64,000 bases of DNA, taken from positions 5,766,001 to 5,830,000 of the forward strand of contig CP109468.1 in the NCBI GenBank assembly GCA_036227345.1, in the 5' to 3' direction. This DNA comes from Streptomyces sp. NBC_01463. GTDB taxonomy: Bacteria > Actinomycetota > Actinomycetes > Streptomycetales > Streptomycetaceae. Position numbers and translations under genes: made by a program. The notes beneath the pieces were generated by a model. The model was not told the origin of the DNA. It saw nothing but the letters and a program-made list of their open reading frames with translations, and made no database searches. Below are positions 51,041 to 59,514 of the stretch, piece after piece (position 1 is the first letter of the stretch; every line of letters starts with the position of its first letter).

Positions 51041-52891
51041 CTAGTACGTCAGCCCGTAGCCCACCGGGTGTAGCACCTGCGCGGGATCGTCCGCGCGCTG
51101 CACCGGCACCGGCAGCGTGCCCTCCGGCTCGGCCCGGCCCGCGATCACCCGGGCGGCCGCCCGCAGTTCTACATCGGTCCAGGAGTACGTGGCCAGGCTC
51201 GCCGCGTGGCCGGTCCCGGCCAGCTGGGCGATGTCGTACGGATTGCGGATCGCGACCGTGATCACCGGGACACCGGTCGCGGCCAGCGCGCTCACCAGGG
51301 TCCGCTGCGAACTGGTCGCCGTGACGTTGTACGTCCCCACGACCACCGCGTCCCTGCCCTGCGCGGCCGCCACCGCCGCGTCGATGTTCGCCTTGGTCGG
51401 GGTGGTGCCGGTGGACAGGGCCGTGGCCGCGTACCCCAGCTCGTTGAACGCCCCGGCCAGTGTGGTGGTCGGCGGCCCCGTCGTGCCCGAGGGGGAGGCC
51501 GGGTCGGCCCCCACCACCAGCAGGTTCCGGTGCGAGCGGCGCGACAGCGGCAGCAGCGCACCGGTGTTGGCCAGCAGGGTGGTGGTGTGCTCCGCGATCC
51601 GGTCGGCCTCGGCGAGGTGCGAGCGGGTGCCGACGGTCCGGTCCACGCCCCGGTGGCTGACGAACGGGTCGTCGAACAGCCCCAGCTTCGTCTTCAGCCG
51701 CAGGATGCGCAGGATCGATTCGTCGAGCCGGTCCTCACTGACCTCACCGCTCTTCACGGCCGCCAGCAGGGCATTCCAGGACACCTCCAGGCTGGGCGGG
51801 TTGAGCAGCTGGTCGACGCCCGCCTGCAGGGCCAGGACCGGCACGCGCTCGTCGCCGTACTTCGTCCGCACCCCCTCCATGCCGAGCGAGTCGGTGACCA
51901 CGACGCCGTCGTAGCCGAGCTCCTCGCGCAGGATGCCGGTGAGGATGGGCCTGGACAGGGTCGCCGGGTCCTCGGCCGGGTCGAGCGCGGGCACCACGAT
52001 GTGCGCCGTCATGATCGAGTCGATGCCCGCGGCGATCGCCGCCCGGAACGGCGGCTCGTCCAGCTCGGCCCACTGCTCGCGGGTGTGGGTGATCACCGGC
52101 AGCCCGGTGTGGCTGTCGGTGCTGGTGTCGCCGTGGCCCGGGAAGTGCTTGGCCGTGGAGGCGATCCCCGCGCTCTGGTACCCCTTGACCTGCGCGGCGA
52201 CCATCCCGGCGACGGACTGCGGGTCGGAGCCGAAGGACCGCACGCCGATCACCGGGTTGGCCGGGTTGACGTTGACGTCCGCGTCCGGGGCGTAGTTCTG
52301 GCAGATGCCGATCGCGGCCAGCTCGGCGCCCGCGATCTGCCCGGCCCGGCGGGCGTCGGAACGCGAACCGCCCGCGCCCAGCGCCATCGCGCCCGGCATC
52401 AGCGTGGCGGGCTCGCCCACCCGGCAGACGATGCCGTGCTCCTGGTCGGTGGAGATCAGGAGCGGCAGGGAGCTGGGGCCCGCGAGGCCGGCCCGCTGGA
52501 TGCCGTTGGAGAGATCGGCGATCTGGTGCGGGTCACGGGTGTTGTGCGCCCACGCGAAGTAGATGATGCCGCCCACGTGGTACTTGGCGATCATCTCGGC
52601 GGCGGTGCGCACCCCGATCTCGGCGAGGTTGGCGTCGATGTCCGCCTGGTCGGGCTCGGTGGCGGAGTGCCCGTAGACCCGCATGACGAAGAGCTGGCCG
52701 ACCTTCTCCTCCAGGCTCATCCGGGAGATGAGCCGCTTCAGCCGTTTGGTGGTGGCGGCGGAGGTGTGTCCGCCGTGTGCGGACTTCTGGGCGGCGACTG
52801 CGCCGGGGGCGGCTGCCATGCCCGCGGCCGCCGCGACGGCGGTGGCCGCGGTGGCAGTGAGGAGGGTGCGTCTGGAGGTGCGGTCGTGCAC
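51041..52891 (-). CDS. Secreted family 3 glycoside hydrolase (NagZ-like N-acetylhexosaminidase)
   Basis: 616 residues. The GTG at 52891 is supported by GAAGGAG 5 nt upstream. The N-terminus has a twin-arginine motif (TSRRTLLTATAATAVAAAAG), so export in folded form is likely. The catalytic domain carries the NagZ-type loop KHFPGHGDTSTDSHTGLP with the His/Asp general acid (around residue 249) and the nucleophile in VVTDSLGMEG (Asp334). A C-terminal alpha/beta sandwich follows. It would release GlcNAc from peptidoglycan or chitin fragments outside the cell, complementing the GH20 enzyme at 14.2 kb. Confidence 0.93.
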   Translation of the reverse strand: MHDRTSRRTLLTATAATAVAAAAGMAAAPGAVAAQKSAHGGHTSAATTKRLKRLISRMSLEEKVGQLFVMRVYGHSATEPDQADIDANLAEIGVRTAAEMIAKYHVGGIIYFAWAHNTRDPHQIADLSNGIQRAGLAGPSSLPLLISTDQEHGIVCRVGEPATLMPGAMALGAGGSRSDARRAGQIAGAELAAIGICQNYAPDADVNVNPANPVIGVRSFGSDPQSVAGMVAAQVKGYQSAGIASTAKHFPGHGDTSTDSHTGLPVITHTREQWAELDEPPFRAAIAAGIDSIMTAHIVVPALDPAEDPATLSRPILTGILREELGYDGVVVTDSLGMEGVRTKYGDERVPVLALQAGVDQLLNPPSLEVSWNALLAAVKSGEVSEDRLDESILRILRLKTKLGLFDDPFVSHRGVDRTVGTRSHLAEADRIAEHTTTLLANTGALLPLSRRSHRNLLVVGADPASPSGTTGPPTTTLAGAFNELGYAATALSTGTTPTKANIDAAVAAAQGRDAVVVGTYNVTATSSQRTLVSALAATGVPVITVAIRNPYDIAQLAGTGHAASLATYSWTDVELRAAARVIAGRAEPEGTLPVPVQRADDPAQVLHPVGYGLTY

Positions 52892-53025
52892 GTGAGCTCC
52901 TTCGGCCGTACTCGGTGACGAGGGGGTGGTGAAAGAAACTTCCAAGGAGCACGGATATCCAGAAAATAACTTCCGGTCAAGGGTGCGGACCATTTTGCGC
53001 GCGTCCCGGCACCGGCGGACAGCCC

Positions 53026-53934
53026 TTAGCGCAACCCCGCACCCGCCCCGTGGGCCTGGAGCGCCGAGACCGCCGCCGTGATCGCCGGCCGGCGGGCCGC
53101 CTCCGTCCGCCACAGCGCGTACAGCCGCCGCACCGGCACGGGATCGATCCGCACCGCCACCACCCCCTCCGGCAGCGGTCCGCGGCCCAGCCGGGGCATC
53201 ATCGCGACCCCGAGACCGGCGGCGAGCAGGGCGAGCTGGGTGTGGTTCTCCTCGGCCTGGTGGCGGATGTCCGGCTCGTACCCCGCCGTCCGCAGCGTCC
53301 GTACGAGCCAGTCGTGGCAGACCGTCCCCGGCGGCTGGCAGATCCACCACTCCCTCGCCAGCTCCTCGCGCCGGACCCCGTCCCGGCCCGCCAGCCGGTG
53401 GTCCGCGGGCACCAGCAGATCGCACCGGTCCTCCCCGATCACCGCCTGCGCCACACCGTCCGGGGCGGGCAGCGGGGCGATGTCCCAGTCGTGGGCGACG
53501 GCCAGGTCGATCACGCCCTTGGCGACCAGATCGACCGAGAGGTGCGGGTCGACCTCCGTCATCCGCACCTCCAGGTCCGGGTGTTCACGGTCCAGCTCCG
53601 CCAGTACTCCGGGCAGCAGCCCGCGCGCCGCCGAGGCGAACGCGCCGATCGACAGCCGCCCCGTCGGCAGCCCCCTGCGCTCCTCCAGCGCGGTCTCGGC
53701 GTGCTCCACGATCGCCAGCAACTGCTGGGCCGCGGTGGCCAGATGGACGGCCTCCTCGGTCAGCGCGACCCCACGCCCGCGGCGCTCCAGCAGCGTCGTG
53801 CGGGTCTCCCGCTCCAGCTTGGTGATCTGCTGCGAGACCGCCGACGGGGTGTAGCCGAGCGCGGCCGCGGCACCCGCGACCGAGCCGTGGACCGAGATGG
53901 CGTGCAGGGCGCGCAGCCGGGCGAGATCGAGCAC
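53026..53934 (-). CDS. LysR-family transcriptional regulator
   Basis: 302 residues with the N-terminal LysR helix-turn-helix LDLARLRALHAISVHGSVAGAAAALGYTPSAVSQQITKLERET and the two-lobed ligand-binding domain (RLSIGAFASAARGLLPGVLAEL onward). The start is GTG. It is divergent from an EamA transporter gene over about 100 nt, the usual arrangement in which LysR controls its neighbour and itself. The inducer is unknown. Confidence 0.92.
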   Translation of the reverse strand: MLDLARLRALHAISVHGSVAGAAAALGYTPSAVSQQITKLERETRTTLLERRGRGVALTEEAVHLATAAQQLLAIVEHAETALEERRGLPTGRLSIGAFASAARGLLPGVLAELDREHPDLEVRMTEVDPHLSVDLVAKGVIDLAVAHDWDIAPLPAPDGVAQAVIGEDRCDLLVPADHRLAGRDGVRREELAREWWICQPPGTVCHDWLVRTLRTAGYEPDIRHQAEENHTQLALLAAGLGVAMMPRLGRGPLPEGVVAVRIDPVPVRRLYALWRTEAARRPAITAAVSALQAHGAGAGLR

Positions 53935-54034
53935 CGGAGCCTCCGGGAGCCTTGGGAATCATTAGCGTCGCTCAATTCCACCATGAAGAAATCCGCGCTG
54001 GTGCTACATGGTCCGCGCACGCGATCCTCGGTGC

Positions 54035-54928
54035 ATGCGTCCCCTCCACATCGCCCTGGCCGCGCTGGTCGCCGCCCTCTGGGGTGTCAACTTCGTCGTC
54101 ATCGAGGTCGGCCTCGACCACTTCCCGCCGCTGCTCTTCTCGGCCCTGCGCTTCCTCGTCGCGGCGCTGCCCGCGGTCTTCTTCGTCGGCCGGCCCAAGG
54201 TCGCGTGGAAGTGGATCGCGGGGGTGGGACTGGCGCTGGGAGTGGCGAAGTTCGGGCTGCTGTTCATCGGGATGGACCGGGGGATGGGGGCCGGTCTCTC
54301 GTCGCTCGTCCTCCAGGTGCAGGCGGTCTTCACCGCACTGTTCGCCGCACTCGTGCTGGGCGAACGCCCGGGGCGGGTGAAGGTGGCGGGGATGGCGGTG
54401 GCGCTCGCCGGGATCGGGGTGGCCGCCGTCGACGAGGGTGCCAGCGGGCCGGTGCTCGCCTTCGTCCTGGTGATCGCGGCGGCCGCCTGCTGGGGCGTGT
54501 CCAACGTCCTGACCCGCCGGGCCGCCCCGCCCGACGCCCTCAACTTCATGGTGTGGGTCTCGACCGTGCCCGTCCTGCCCCTGCTCGGCCTCTCCCTCCT
54601 CTTCGAGGGCTGGGACCGGGACCGGGCGGCGCTCGCCGCGCTCGACTGGAGCGGCGTCGGAATCATCGTCTACGTGGCGTGGGCCGTCACGGTCTTCGGC
54701 TTCGGGGCCTGGGGTTTCCTGCTCAGCCGCTACCCGGCGTCGTCCGTGGCGCCCTTCACCCTGCTCGTCCCGGTCTTCGGGATGTCGTCGGCGGCCCTGC
54801 TGCTGGACGAGCCGGTGAGCCCGCTCCGGTGGTGCGCGGCGGCGCTGCTGGTCGGCGGGGTCGCGCTGACCTCGCTCGCGGGGACGCGGCGCACCCGCGT
54901 GCCCGCCCCGGAGCCGGCCCCCGCCTGA
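54035..54928 (+). CDS. EamA-family small-molecule transporter
   Basis: 297 residues with ten predicted transmembrane segments arranged as two repeats of five (EamA/DMT fold). The repeats start with MRPLHIALAALVAALWGVNFVVIEVGLDHFPP and VLAFVLVIAAAACWGVSNVLTRRA. Such proteins export amino acids or other metabolites. ATG at 54035 is chosen since the family starts there; an in-frame ATG at 54008 is possible. No ribosome-binding site is evident at either. The divergent LysR gene is its likely regulator. It converges with the sugar isomerase gene. Confidence 0.9.
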   Translation: MRPLHIALAALVAALWGVNFVVIEVGLDHFPPLLFSALRFLVAALPAVFFVGRPKVAWKWIAGVGLALGVAKFGLLFIGMDRGMGAGLSSLVLQVQAVFTALFAALVLGERPGRVKVAGMAVALAGIGVAAVDEGASGPVLAFVLVIAAAACWGVSNVLTRRAAPPDALNFMVWVSTVPVLPLLGLSLLFEGWDRDRAALAALDWSGVGIIVYVAWAVTVFGFGAWGFLLSRYPASSVAPFTLLVPVFGMSSAALLLDEPVSPLRWCAAALLVGGVALTSLAGTRRTRVPAPEPAPA

Positions 54929-54948
54929 GGGCCGGCCCCCGGGCCGCT

Positions 54949-55737
54949 CTACTGCTTGGGCGCACCCAGCCGCAGCAGGTGTGCGCGCCCCGCGCCCAGC
55001 AGCTCCGGCAGCTCCGCCGCCTGCGGGTGCCAGCGCTTCTCGTACTCCCAGCAGACCCAGCTGTCCGCGTCCAGCGTGTCCAGGCACTCCCGCAGCGGCA
55101 GCACACCCGCGCCCAGGGCCACCGGCGTGATGTCCTCGGTGGAGGCGATGTCCTTCACCTGTACGTATCCGAGGTGCGGGGCCAGCACCGCATGGCTGGC
55201 CACCGGCTCCTCGCCGGACAGCCACGTGTGCATGATGTCCCACAGCGCGCCGATGCTGCCGTGCCCCACCGTGCCGACCACCCGGGCGACGGCCGCCCCC
55301 GCGCGGTGCGAGTCATGGGTCTCCAGCAGGATGCGCACCCCCATGTCGGCGGCGTACGGGGCGGCGGCGGCCAGCCGGCGGGCGGCGGTCGCGTCGGCCG
55401 TCGCGGGGTCCTGGTCGCCACCGCCGGGGAAGACCCGGACGTTGCGCGCCCCCACGTCGTGGGCCAGCTTCACCAGCCCGGCGAGCTCCTCCAGCACGGG
55501 CTCGTCGTCGCCCTCGGCCGCGGCCCGGACATAGCCGGCCACGGTCAGGACCTCGACCCCGCCGCGCTTGAACTCATCGACCACGGCGGCCCGTTCGGCC
55601 TGGGAGATGCCGGGGTGCACCGGCTCCTCGGGGTGGGCGCGCAGCTCCACCCCCTGGTAGCCGTGCTCGGCGGCCAGCCGGACGACCTCGGTTATCGGCA
55701 GGCCCGGCACCCCGAGGGTGGAGAAAGCGAGCTTCAC
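54949..55737 (-). CDS. Sugar phosphate isomerase/epimerase family TIM barrel
   Basis: 262 residues of the AP endonuclease family 2-like TIM barrels. Metal-binding residues are suggested by LLETHDSHRAG (Glu, His), GALWDIMHTW (Asp, His), HLGYVQVKDI (His) and CWEYEKRW (Glu). The GTG start has GGAAGGA 7 nt upstream. It is on the same strand as, and downstream of, the LacI gene, separated by 145 nt. Relatives include hydroxypyruvate isomerase, inosose dehydratase and keto-sugar enzymes; the substrate is unknown. It may work with the divergent operon that has a second member of the same fold. Confidence 0.88.
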   Translation of the reverse strand: MKLAFSTLGVPGLPITEVVRLAAEHGYQGVELRAHPEEPVHPGISQAERAAVVDEFKRGGVEVLTVAGYVRAAAEGDDEPVLEELAGLVKLAHDVGARNVRVFPGGGDQDPATADATAARRLAAAAPYAADMGVRILLETHDSHRAGAAVARVVGTVGHGSIGALWDIMHTWLSGEEPVASHAVLAPHLGYVQVKDIASTEDITPVALGAGVLPLRECLDTLDADSWVCWEYEKRWHPQAAELPELLGAGRAHLLRLGAPKQ

Positions 55738-55881
55738 GTGCGTGTCCTTCCGTCGGTACGTGCCGCAGCATACGAGGACCGGTGCGTGACCGGCCCGCGG
55801 CACGTCCGGCGCGTACCCGGTCCTCGCGCCCCGACGCACGGACCGGCACGGCACCGGGGCGGCACGTCCGGGGGCGGGCCG

Positions 55882-56946
55882 TCACCCCCGCGGCGCCGCC
55901 GTCGACCCCCGCACCATCAGCTCGGCCGCGATCGTCGCGATGCCGCCGGGCGGCGGGGCCTCCTTGCCCGTGGCCAGCCGGCCCGCCCGGGCCCCCGCCT
56001 CGACGAGCGGCAGCCGTACGGTCGTCAGCGCGGGGACCACGTCCACCGAGAACGGCAGATCGTCGAAGCCCGCCACCGAGATGTCCTCGGGGATGCGCAG
56101 CCCGCGGTCGCGGATCGCCGCGGCGGCGCCCAGCGCGACCGTGTCGTTCGCGGCGACGACGGCCGTGATCTCCGGTTCCCGGCGCAGGAGTTCGACCGTG
56201 GCGTCGTAGCCGGACCGCCGGTCGTAGGAGCCGTGCACGGTCAGCCGCTCCTCGTCGCCCACGATCCCCACGGCCTTCATCGCGTCGCGGTGGCCCTCCA
56301 GCCGGTGGCGGGTCGTGGTGCGTTCGACCGGGCCCGCGACATAGCCGATGTCGCGGTGGCCCAGCGAGAGCAGGTGCTCGGTGAGCCGCCGGCCGCCGCC
56401 CCGGTTGTCGAAGGCCAGCGCGGCGACCACGGAGGCGTTGTCGGGCAGCGGAGGGCGCCCGCACAGGACGACCCGGGTGCCCGCGTCCGCGAGTTTGGCC
56501 AGTTTCGCGGACACCGCGGCCTGGTGGGCCGGGTCCTCGACCGCGCCGCCGGTGAGGACGACCGCGGCGGCGCGCTGGCGCTGGAGCAGGGTCAGATAGG
56601 TGAGCTCGCGCTCCGGGGTGCCGCCGGTGTTGCAGACGATCGCGAGTTTCTCGCCGCCCGCCCGGCCCGAGCCGTCGCCCGGACCGCCGATCTCCGTCTG
56701 GGCCGCCCCCGCCATGATTCCGAAGAACGGGTCGGCGATGTCGTTGACCAGGATCCCGATCAGGTCGGACGTGGCCGCGGCGAGCGAACTCGCGGGCCCG
56801 TTGAGCACGTAGTCCAGGTCGTCCACCGCACGCAGGACCCGCTCCCGGGTGGACGCCGCCACCGGGTAGTTGCCGTTCAGCACACGGGAAACGGTGGCCG
56901 GGGACACCCGGGCGCGAGCCGCCACGTCCGCCAGGGTGACTGTCAT
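55882..56946 (-). CDS. LacI-family regulator of the DUF993 operon
   Basis: 354 residues with the N-terminal LacI helix-turn-helix (VTLADVAARARVSPATVSRVLNGNYPVAASTRERVLRAVDDLDYVLNGPASSLA, residues 3-57) and the sugar-binding core (FFGIMAGAAQ, GDEERLTVHGSYDRRSGY). The ATG follows GGAGG. A 16-bp LacI-type palindrome lies at 57102-57117 in the divergent promoter region 156 nt from its start and 21 nt from the dehydrogenase gene start, so it should control that operon and perhaps itself. The inducer is unknown. Confidence 0.92.
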   Translation of the reverse strand: MTVTLADVAARARVSPATVSRVLNGNYPVAASTRERVLRAVDDLDYVLNGPASSLAAATSDLIGILVNDIADPFFGIMAGAAQTEIGGPGDGSGRAGGEKLAIVCNTGGTPERELTYLTLLQRQRAAAVVLTGGAVEDPAHQAAVSAKLAKLADAGTRVVLCGRPPLPDNASVVAALAFDNRGGGRRLTEHLLSLGHRDIGYVAGPVERTTTRHRLEGHRDAMKAVGIVGDEERLTVHGSYDRRSGYDATVELLRREPEITAVVAANDTVALGAAAAIRDRGLRIPEDISVAGFDDLPFSVDVVPALTTVRLPLVEAGARAGRLATGKEAPPPGGIATIAAELMVRGSTAAPRG

Positions 56947-57101
56947 CGCATCCTCCGAGAAGTGATGAGGGAAGTGGCCCGAGGGACGGGCCGGGGGAGT
57001 GGTCCGGGGGCGGACCCGCGAGCGGACCCGTGAGTGGACCAAACCAATCAGCGCGCCCCCTCTTGTCCAGGCCGCTGTCGGCAGGCTAGCGTCATACCGC
57101 A

Positions 57102-57117
57102 TAGAAAGCGCTTGCTA
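57102..57117. promoter_or_regulatory. LacI-type operator before the dehydrogenase gene
   Basis: TAGAAAGCGCTTGCTA is a palindrome apart from one pair and has the central CG common to LacI-family operators. It sits 21 nt before the GTG start and overlaps the likely transcription start. Confidence 0.8.
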
Positions 57118-57138
57118 CGGCTGTATGGAGGAACTTTC

Positions 57139-58290
57139 GTGACACGCAGGACAGTGCGCATCGCCATGAACGGCGTCACGGGTCGCATGGGATACCGGCA
57201 GCACCTGGTGCGCTCGGTCCTCGCGATCCGCGAGCAGGGCGGCCTCGACCTGGGCAACGGCGACGTGCTGTGGCCCGAGCCGGTCCTGGTCGGCCGCCGC
57301 GCCCACGCGCTGGAGGAGCTCGCCGAGCGGCACGGCCTGACGGAGTGGTCGACCGACCTCGACGCGGTCCTCGCCGACGACACCATCGACATCTACTTCG
57401 ACGCCCAGGTCACCTCGGCCCGCGTCGAGGCGATCAAGAAGGCGATCGCGGCCGGCAAGCACATCTACACCGAGAAGCCCACCGCCACGGACGTCGAGGG
57501 CGCCCTGGACCTGGCCCGCCTCGCCCGCGACGCCGGCATCAAGCACGGCGTTGTCCAGGACAAGATCTTCCTGCCGGGCCTGCTGAAGCTGAAGCGCCTC
57601 ATCGACGGCGGCTTCTTCGGCGAGATCCTCTCCGTGCGCGGCGAGTTCGGCTACTGGGTCTTCGAGGGCGACTGGCAGGAGGCCCAGCGCCCCTCGTGGA
57701 ACTACCGGGCCGAGGACGGCGGCGGCATCGTCGTCGACATGTTCCCGCACTGGGAGTACGTGCTCCACGAGCTGTTCGGCCGGGTCTCCACCGTCCAGGC
57801 GCACGTCCAGACGCACATTCCCGAGCGCTGGGACGAGCACGGCAAGCCGTACGCCGCGACCGCGGACGACGCCGCGTACGGCATCTTCCAGCTGGAGGGC
57901 GGCGCGGTCGCCCAGATCAACTCCTCCTGGACGGTCCGGGTCAACCGCGACGAGCTCGTCGAGTTCCAGGTCGACGGCACCCACGGCTCCGCCGTCGCGG
58001 GTCTGCGCAACTGCCGCGTCCAGCACCGCTCGGCGACCCCCAAGCCGGTCTGGAACCCGGACCTCCCGGTCACCGAGTCGTTCCGCGACCAGTGGCAGGA
58101 GGTCCCCGACAACACGGACTTCGACAACGGCTTCAAGGCCCAGTGGGAGCTGTTCCTGCGCCACATCGTGCTCGACGAGCCGTACACCTGGGACCTGATG
58201 GCCGGCGCGCGCGGCGTCCAGCTCGCCGAACTCGGCCTCAGGTCCTCGGCCGAGGGCCGCCGCTTCGACGTCCCGGAGCTGACCCTGTGA
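57139..58290 (+). CDS. Gfo/Idh/MocA-family oxidoreductase
   Basis: 383 residues. The nucleotide-binding Rossmann fold starts at VRIAMNGVTGRMGYRQHLVRS, with TEKPTATDVEGALDLARLA as the conserved EKP loop (Lys is part of the catalytic site). The C-terminal alpha/beta domain includes RPSWNYRAEDGGGIVVDMFPHWEYVLHELFG, where the Asp and His are catalytic candidates. The family oxidises or reduces sugars and inositols with NAD(P). The GTG start has GGAGGA about 6 nt upstream. It begins an operon with DUF993 and a sugar isomerase under a LacI operator. Confidence 0.9.
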   Translation: MTRRTVRIAMNGVTGRMGYRQHLVRSVLAIREQGGLDLGNGDVLWPEPVLVGRRAHALEELAERHGLTEWSTDLDAVLADDTIDIYFDAQVTSARVEAIKKAIAAGKHIYTEKPTATDVEGALDLARLARDAGIKHGVVQDKIFLPGLLKLKRLIDGGFFGEILSVRGEFGYWVFEGDWQEAQRPSWNYRAEDGGGIVVDMFPHWEYVLHELFGRVSTVQAHVQTHIPERWDEHGKPYAATADDAAYGIFQLEGGAVAQINSSWTVRVNRDELVEFQVDGTHGSAVAGLRNCRVQHRSATPKPVWNPDLPVTESFRDQWQEVPDNTDFDNGFKAQWELFLRHIVLDEPYTWDLMAGARGVQLAELGLRSSAEGRRFDVPELTL

Positions 58291-58310
58291 CGCGGCTTCC
58301 CGCCCCGGCC

Positions 58311-58392
58311 GCCCCGGAGCGGACCCCATGACGAAGCACCTCCCGCAGGGCACACCGGAGTTGACCACATGACCATCCACCTCCCGCAGGGC
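58311..58392. repeat. 41-bp imperfect tandem duplication spanning the DUF993 gene start
   Basis: Two consecutive 41-bp units (58311-58351, 58352-58392) share a Shine-Dalgarno core CCGGAG, an ATG and the segment CACCTCCCGCAGGGC. From the ATG on, the copies agree at 21 of 24 positions. The first unit opens a short reading frame at 58328 whose TGA overlaps the true DUF993 start. Confidence 0.85.
58328..58372 (+). CDS. Possible 14-residue leader peptide before the DUF993 gene
   Basis: ATG at 58328 with GGAG 8 nt upstream gives MTKHLPQGTPELTT and a TGA at 58370-58372 that overlaps the ATG of the DUF993 gene (ATGA). The peptide copies the first residues of DUF993 (MTIHLPQGPYE). It may be only a duplication scar, but the overlap would couple translation of the two frames. 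Confidence 0.4.
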   Translation: MTKHLPQGTPELTT

Positions 58393-59514
58393 CCGTACGA
58401 GCCCCGCAGCACCCCGCTCGACCTCGCACCCGGCCGGGCGCCCCTGGCCTCCCGTACGGTCTTCTCCGCCGCGCACGTCGTCGCGGACCCGTACGCCGAC
58501 ATCAGCCCGGACTCCCCGGCCGCCGTCGACTGGGACGCCACCCTCGCCTTCCGCCGCCACCTGTGGTCGCACGGCCTGGGCGTCGCCGAGGCGATGGACA
58601 CCGCCCAGCGCGGCATGGGCCTGGACTGGGCCGGTGCCGCCGAGCTGATCCGCCGCTCGGCCGCCGAGGCGAAGTCGGTCGGCGGCCGGATCGCCTGCGG
58701 CGTCGGCACCGACCAGCTCCCCGCCGGCCCGGCGACCCTCGCCGAGGTCCGCTCGGCCTACGAGGAGCAGCTCGCCCTCGTCGAGGAGAGCGGCGCCCAG
58801 GCCATCCTGATGGCCTCGCGCGCGCTCGCCGCCGCGGCGAAGGGCCCGCAGGACTACCTGGAGACGTACGCCCACCTGCTGCGCCAGGCCACCGAACCGG
58901 TCGTCCTGCACTGGCTGGGCCCGATGTTCGACCCCGCGCTGGAGGGCTACTGGGGCTCCAGTGACCTGGACGCGGCGACGGACACCTTCCTCCAGGTCAT
59001 CGCGGAACACCCCGACAAGGTCGACGGCATCAAGATGTCCCTCCTCGACGCGGAGCGCGAGATCGATGTCCGCCGCCGTCTGCCGAGCGGGGTGCGCTGC
59101 TACACCGGCGACGACTTCAACTACCCCGAACTGATCGCCGGCGACGACCGCGGCTTCAGCCACGCCCTGCTCGGCATCTTCGACCCGCTCGGCCCGCTGG
59201 CCGCGCACGCGGTACGGGTGCTGGACACGGGCGACACGAAGGGTTTCCGCGAACTCCTCGACCCGACGGTCGAGTTGTCCCGCCACCTCTTCCGGGCGCC
59301 GACGCGCTACTACAAGACGGGCGTGGTGTTCCTCGCCTGGCTGGCCGGCCACCAGGAGCACTTCACGATGGTGGGCGGCCTGCAGTCGGCCCGCTCGCTG
59401 CCGCACCTGGCGAAGGCGTACGAACTGGCGGACCGCCTGGGCCTGTTCCCCGACCCGGAACTGGCCGAATCACGGATGCGCGCGCTTCTCACGGTCAACG
59501 GAGGCACCCGATGA
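58369..59514 (+). CDS. DUF993 family protein, DHDPS/aldolase-like
   Basis: 381 residues of the family often called dihydrodipicolinate synthase-like (DUF993). The motif VDGIKMSLL (Lys222) resembles the Schiff-base lysine region of class I aldolases of the DHDPS/NAL type, and the following RCYTGDDFNYPELI resembles the substrate-binding end. This suggests an aldolase or lyase acting on a keto acid or keto sugar. No experimental role is known to me. It follows the dehydrogenase gene by 78 nt and overlaps the next isomerase gene by 4 nt. The start ATG lies within a 41-bp tandem duplication. Confidence 0.85.
   Translation: MTIHLPQGPYEPRSTPLDLAPGRAPLASRTVFSAAHVVADPYADISPDSPAAVDWDATLAFRRHLWSHGLGVAEAMDTAQRGMGLDWAGAAELIRRSAAEAKSVGGRIACGVGTDQLPAGPATLAEVRSAYEEQLALVEESGAQAILMASRALAAAAKGPQDYLETYAHLLRQATEPVVLHWLGPMFDPALEGYWGSSDLDAATDTFLQVIAEHPDKVDGIKMSLLDAEREIDVRRRLPSGVRCYTGDDFNYPELIAGDDRGFSHALLGIFDPLGPLAAHAVRVLDTGDTKGFRELLDPTVELSRHLFRAPTRYYKTGVVFLAWLAGHQEHFTMVGGLQSARSLPHLAKAYELADRLGLFPDPELAESRMRALLTVNGGTR

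Noticed and set aside
52893..53025. DasR site upstream of the GH3 hexosaminidase gene
   Set aside because: GGTC and GACC occur, but nine nt apart; the spacing does not fit the dre consensus.
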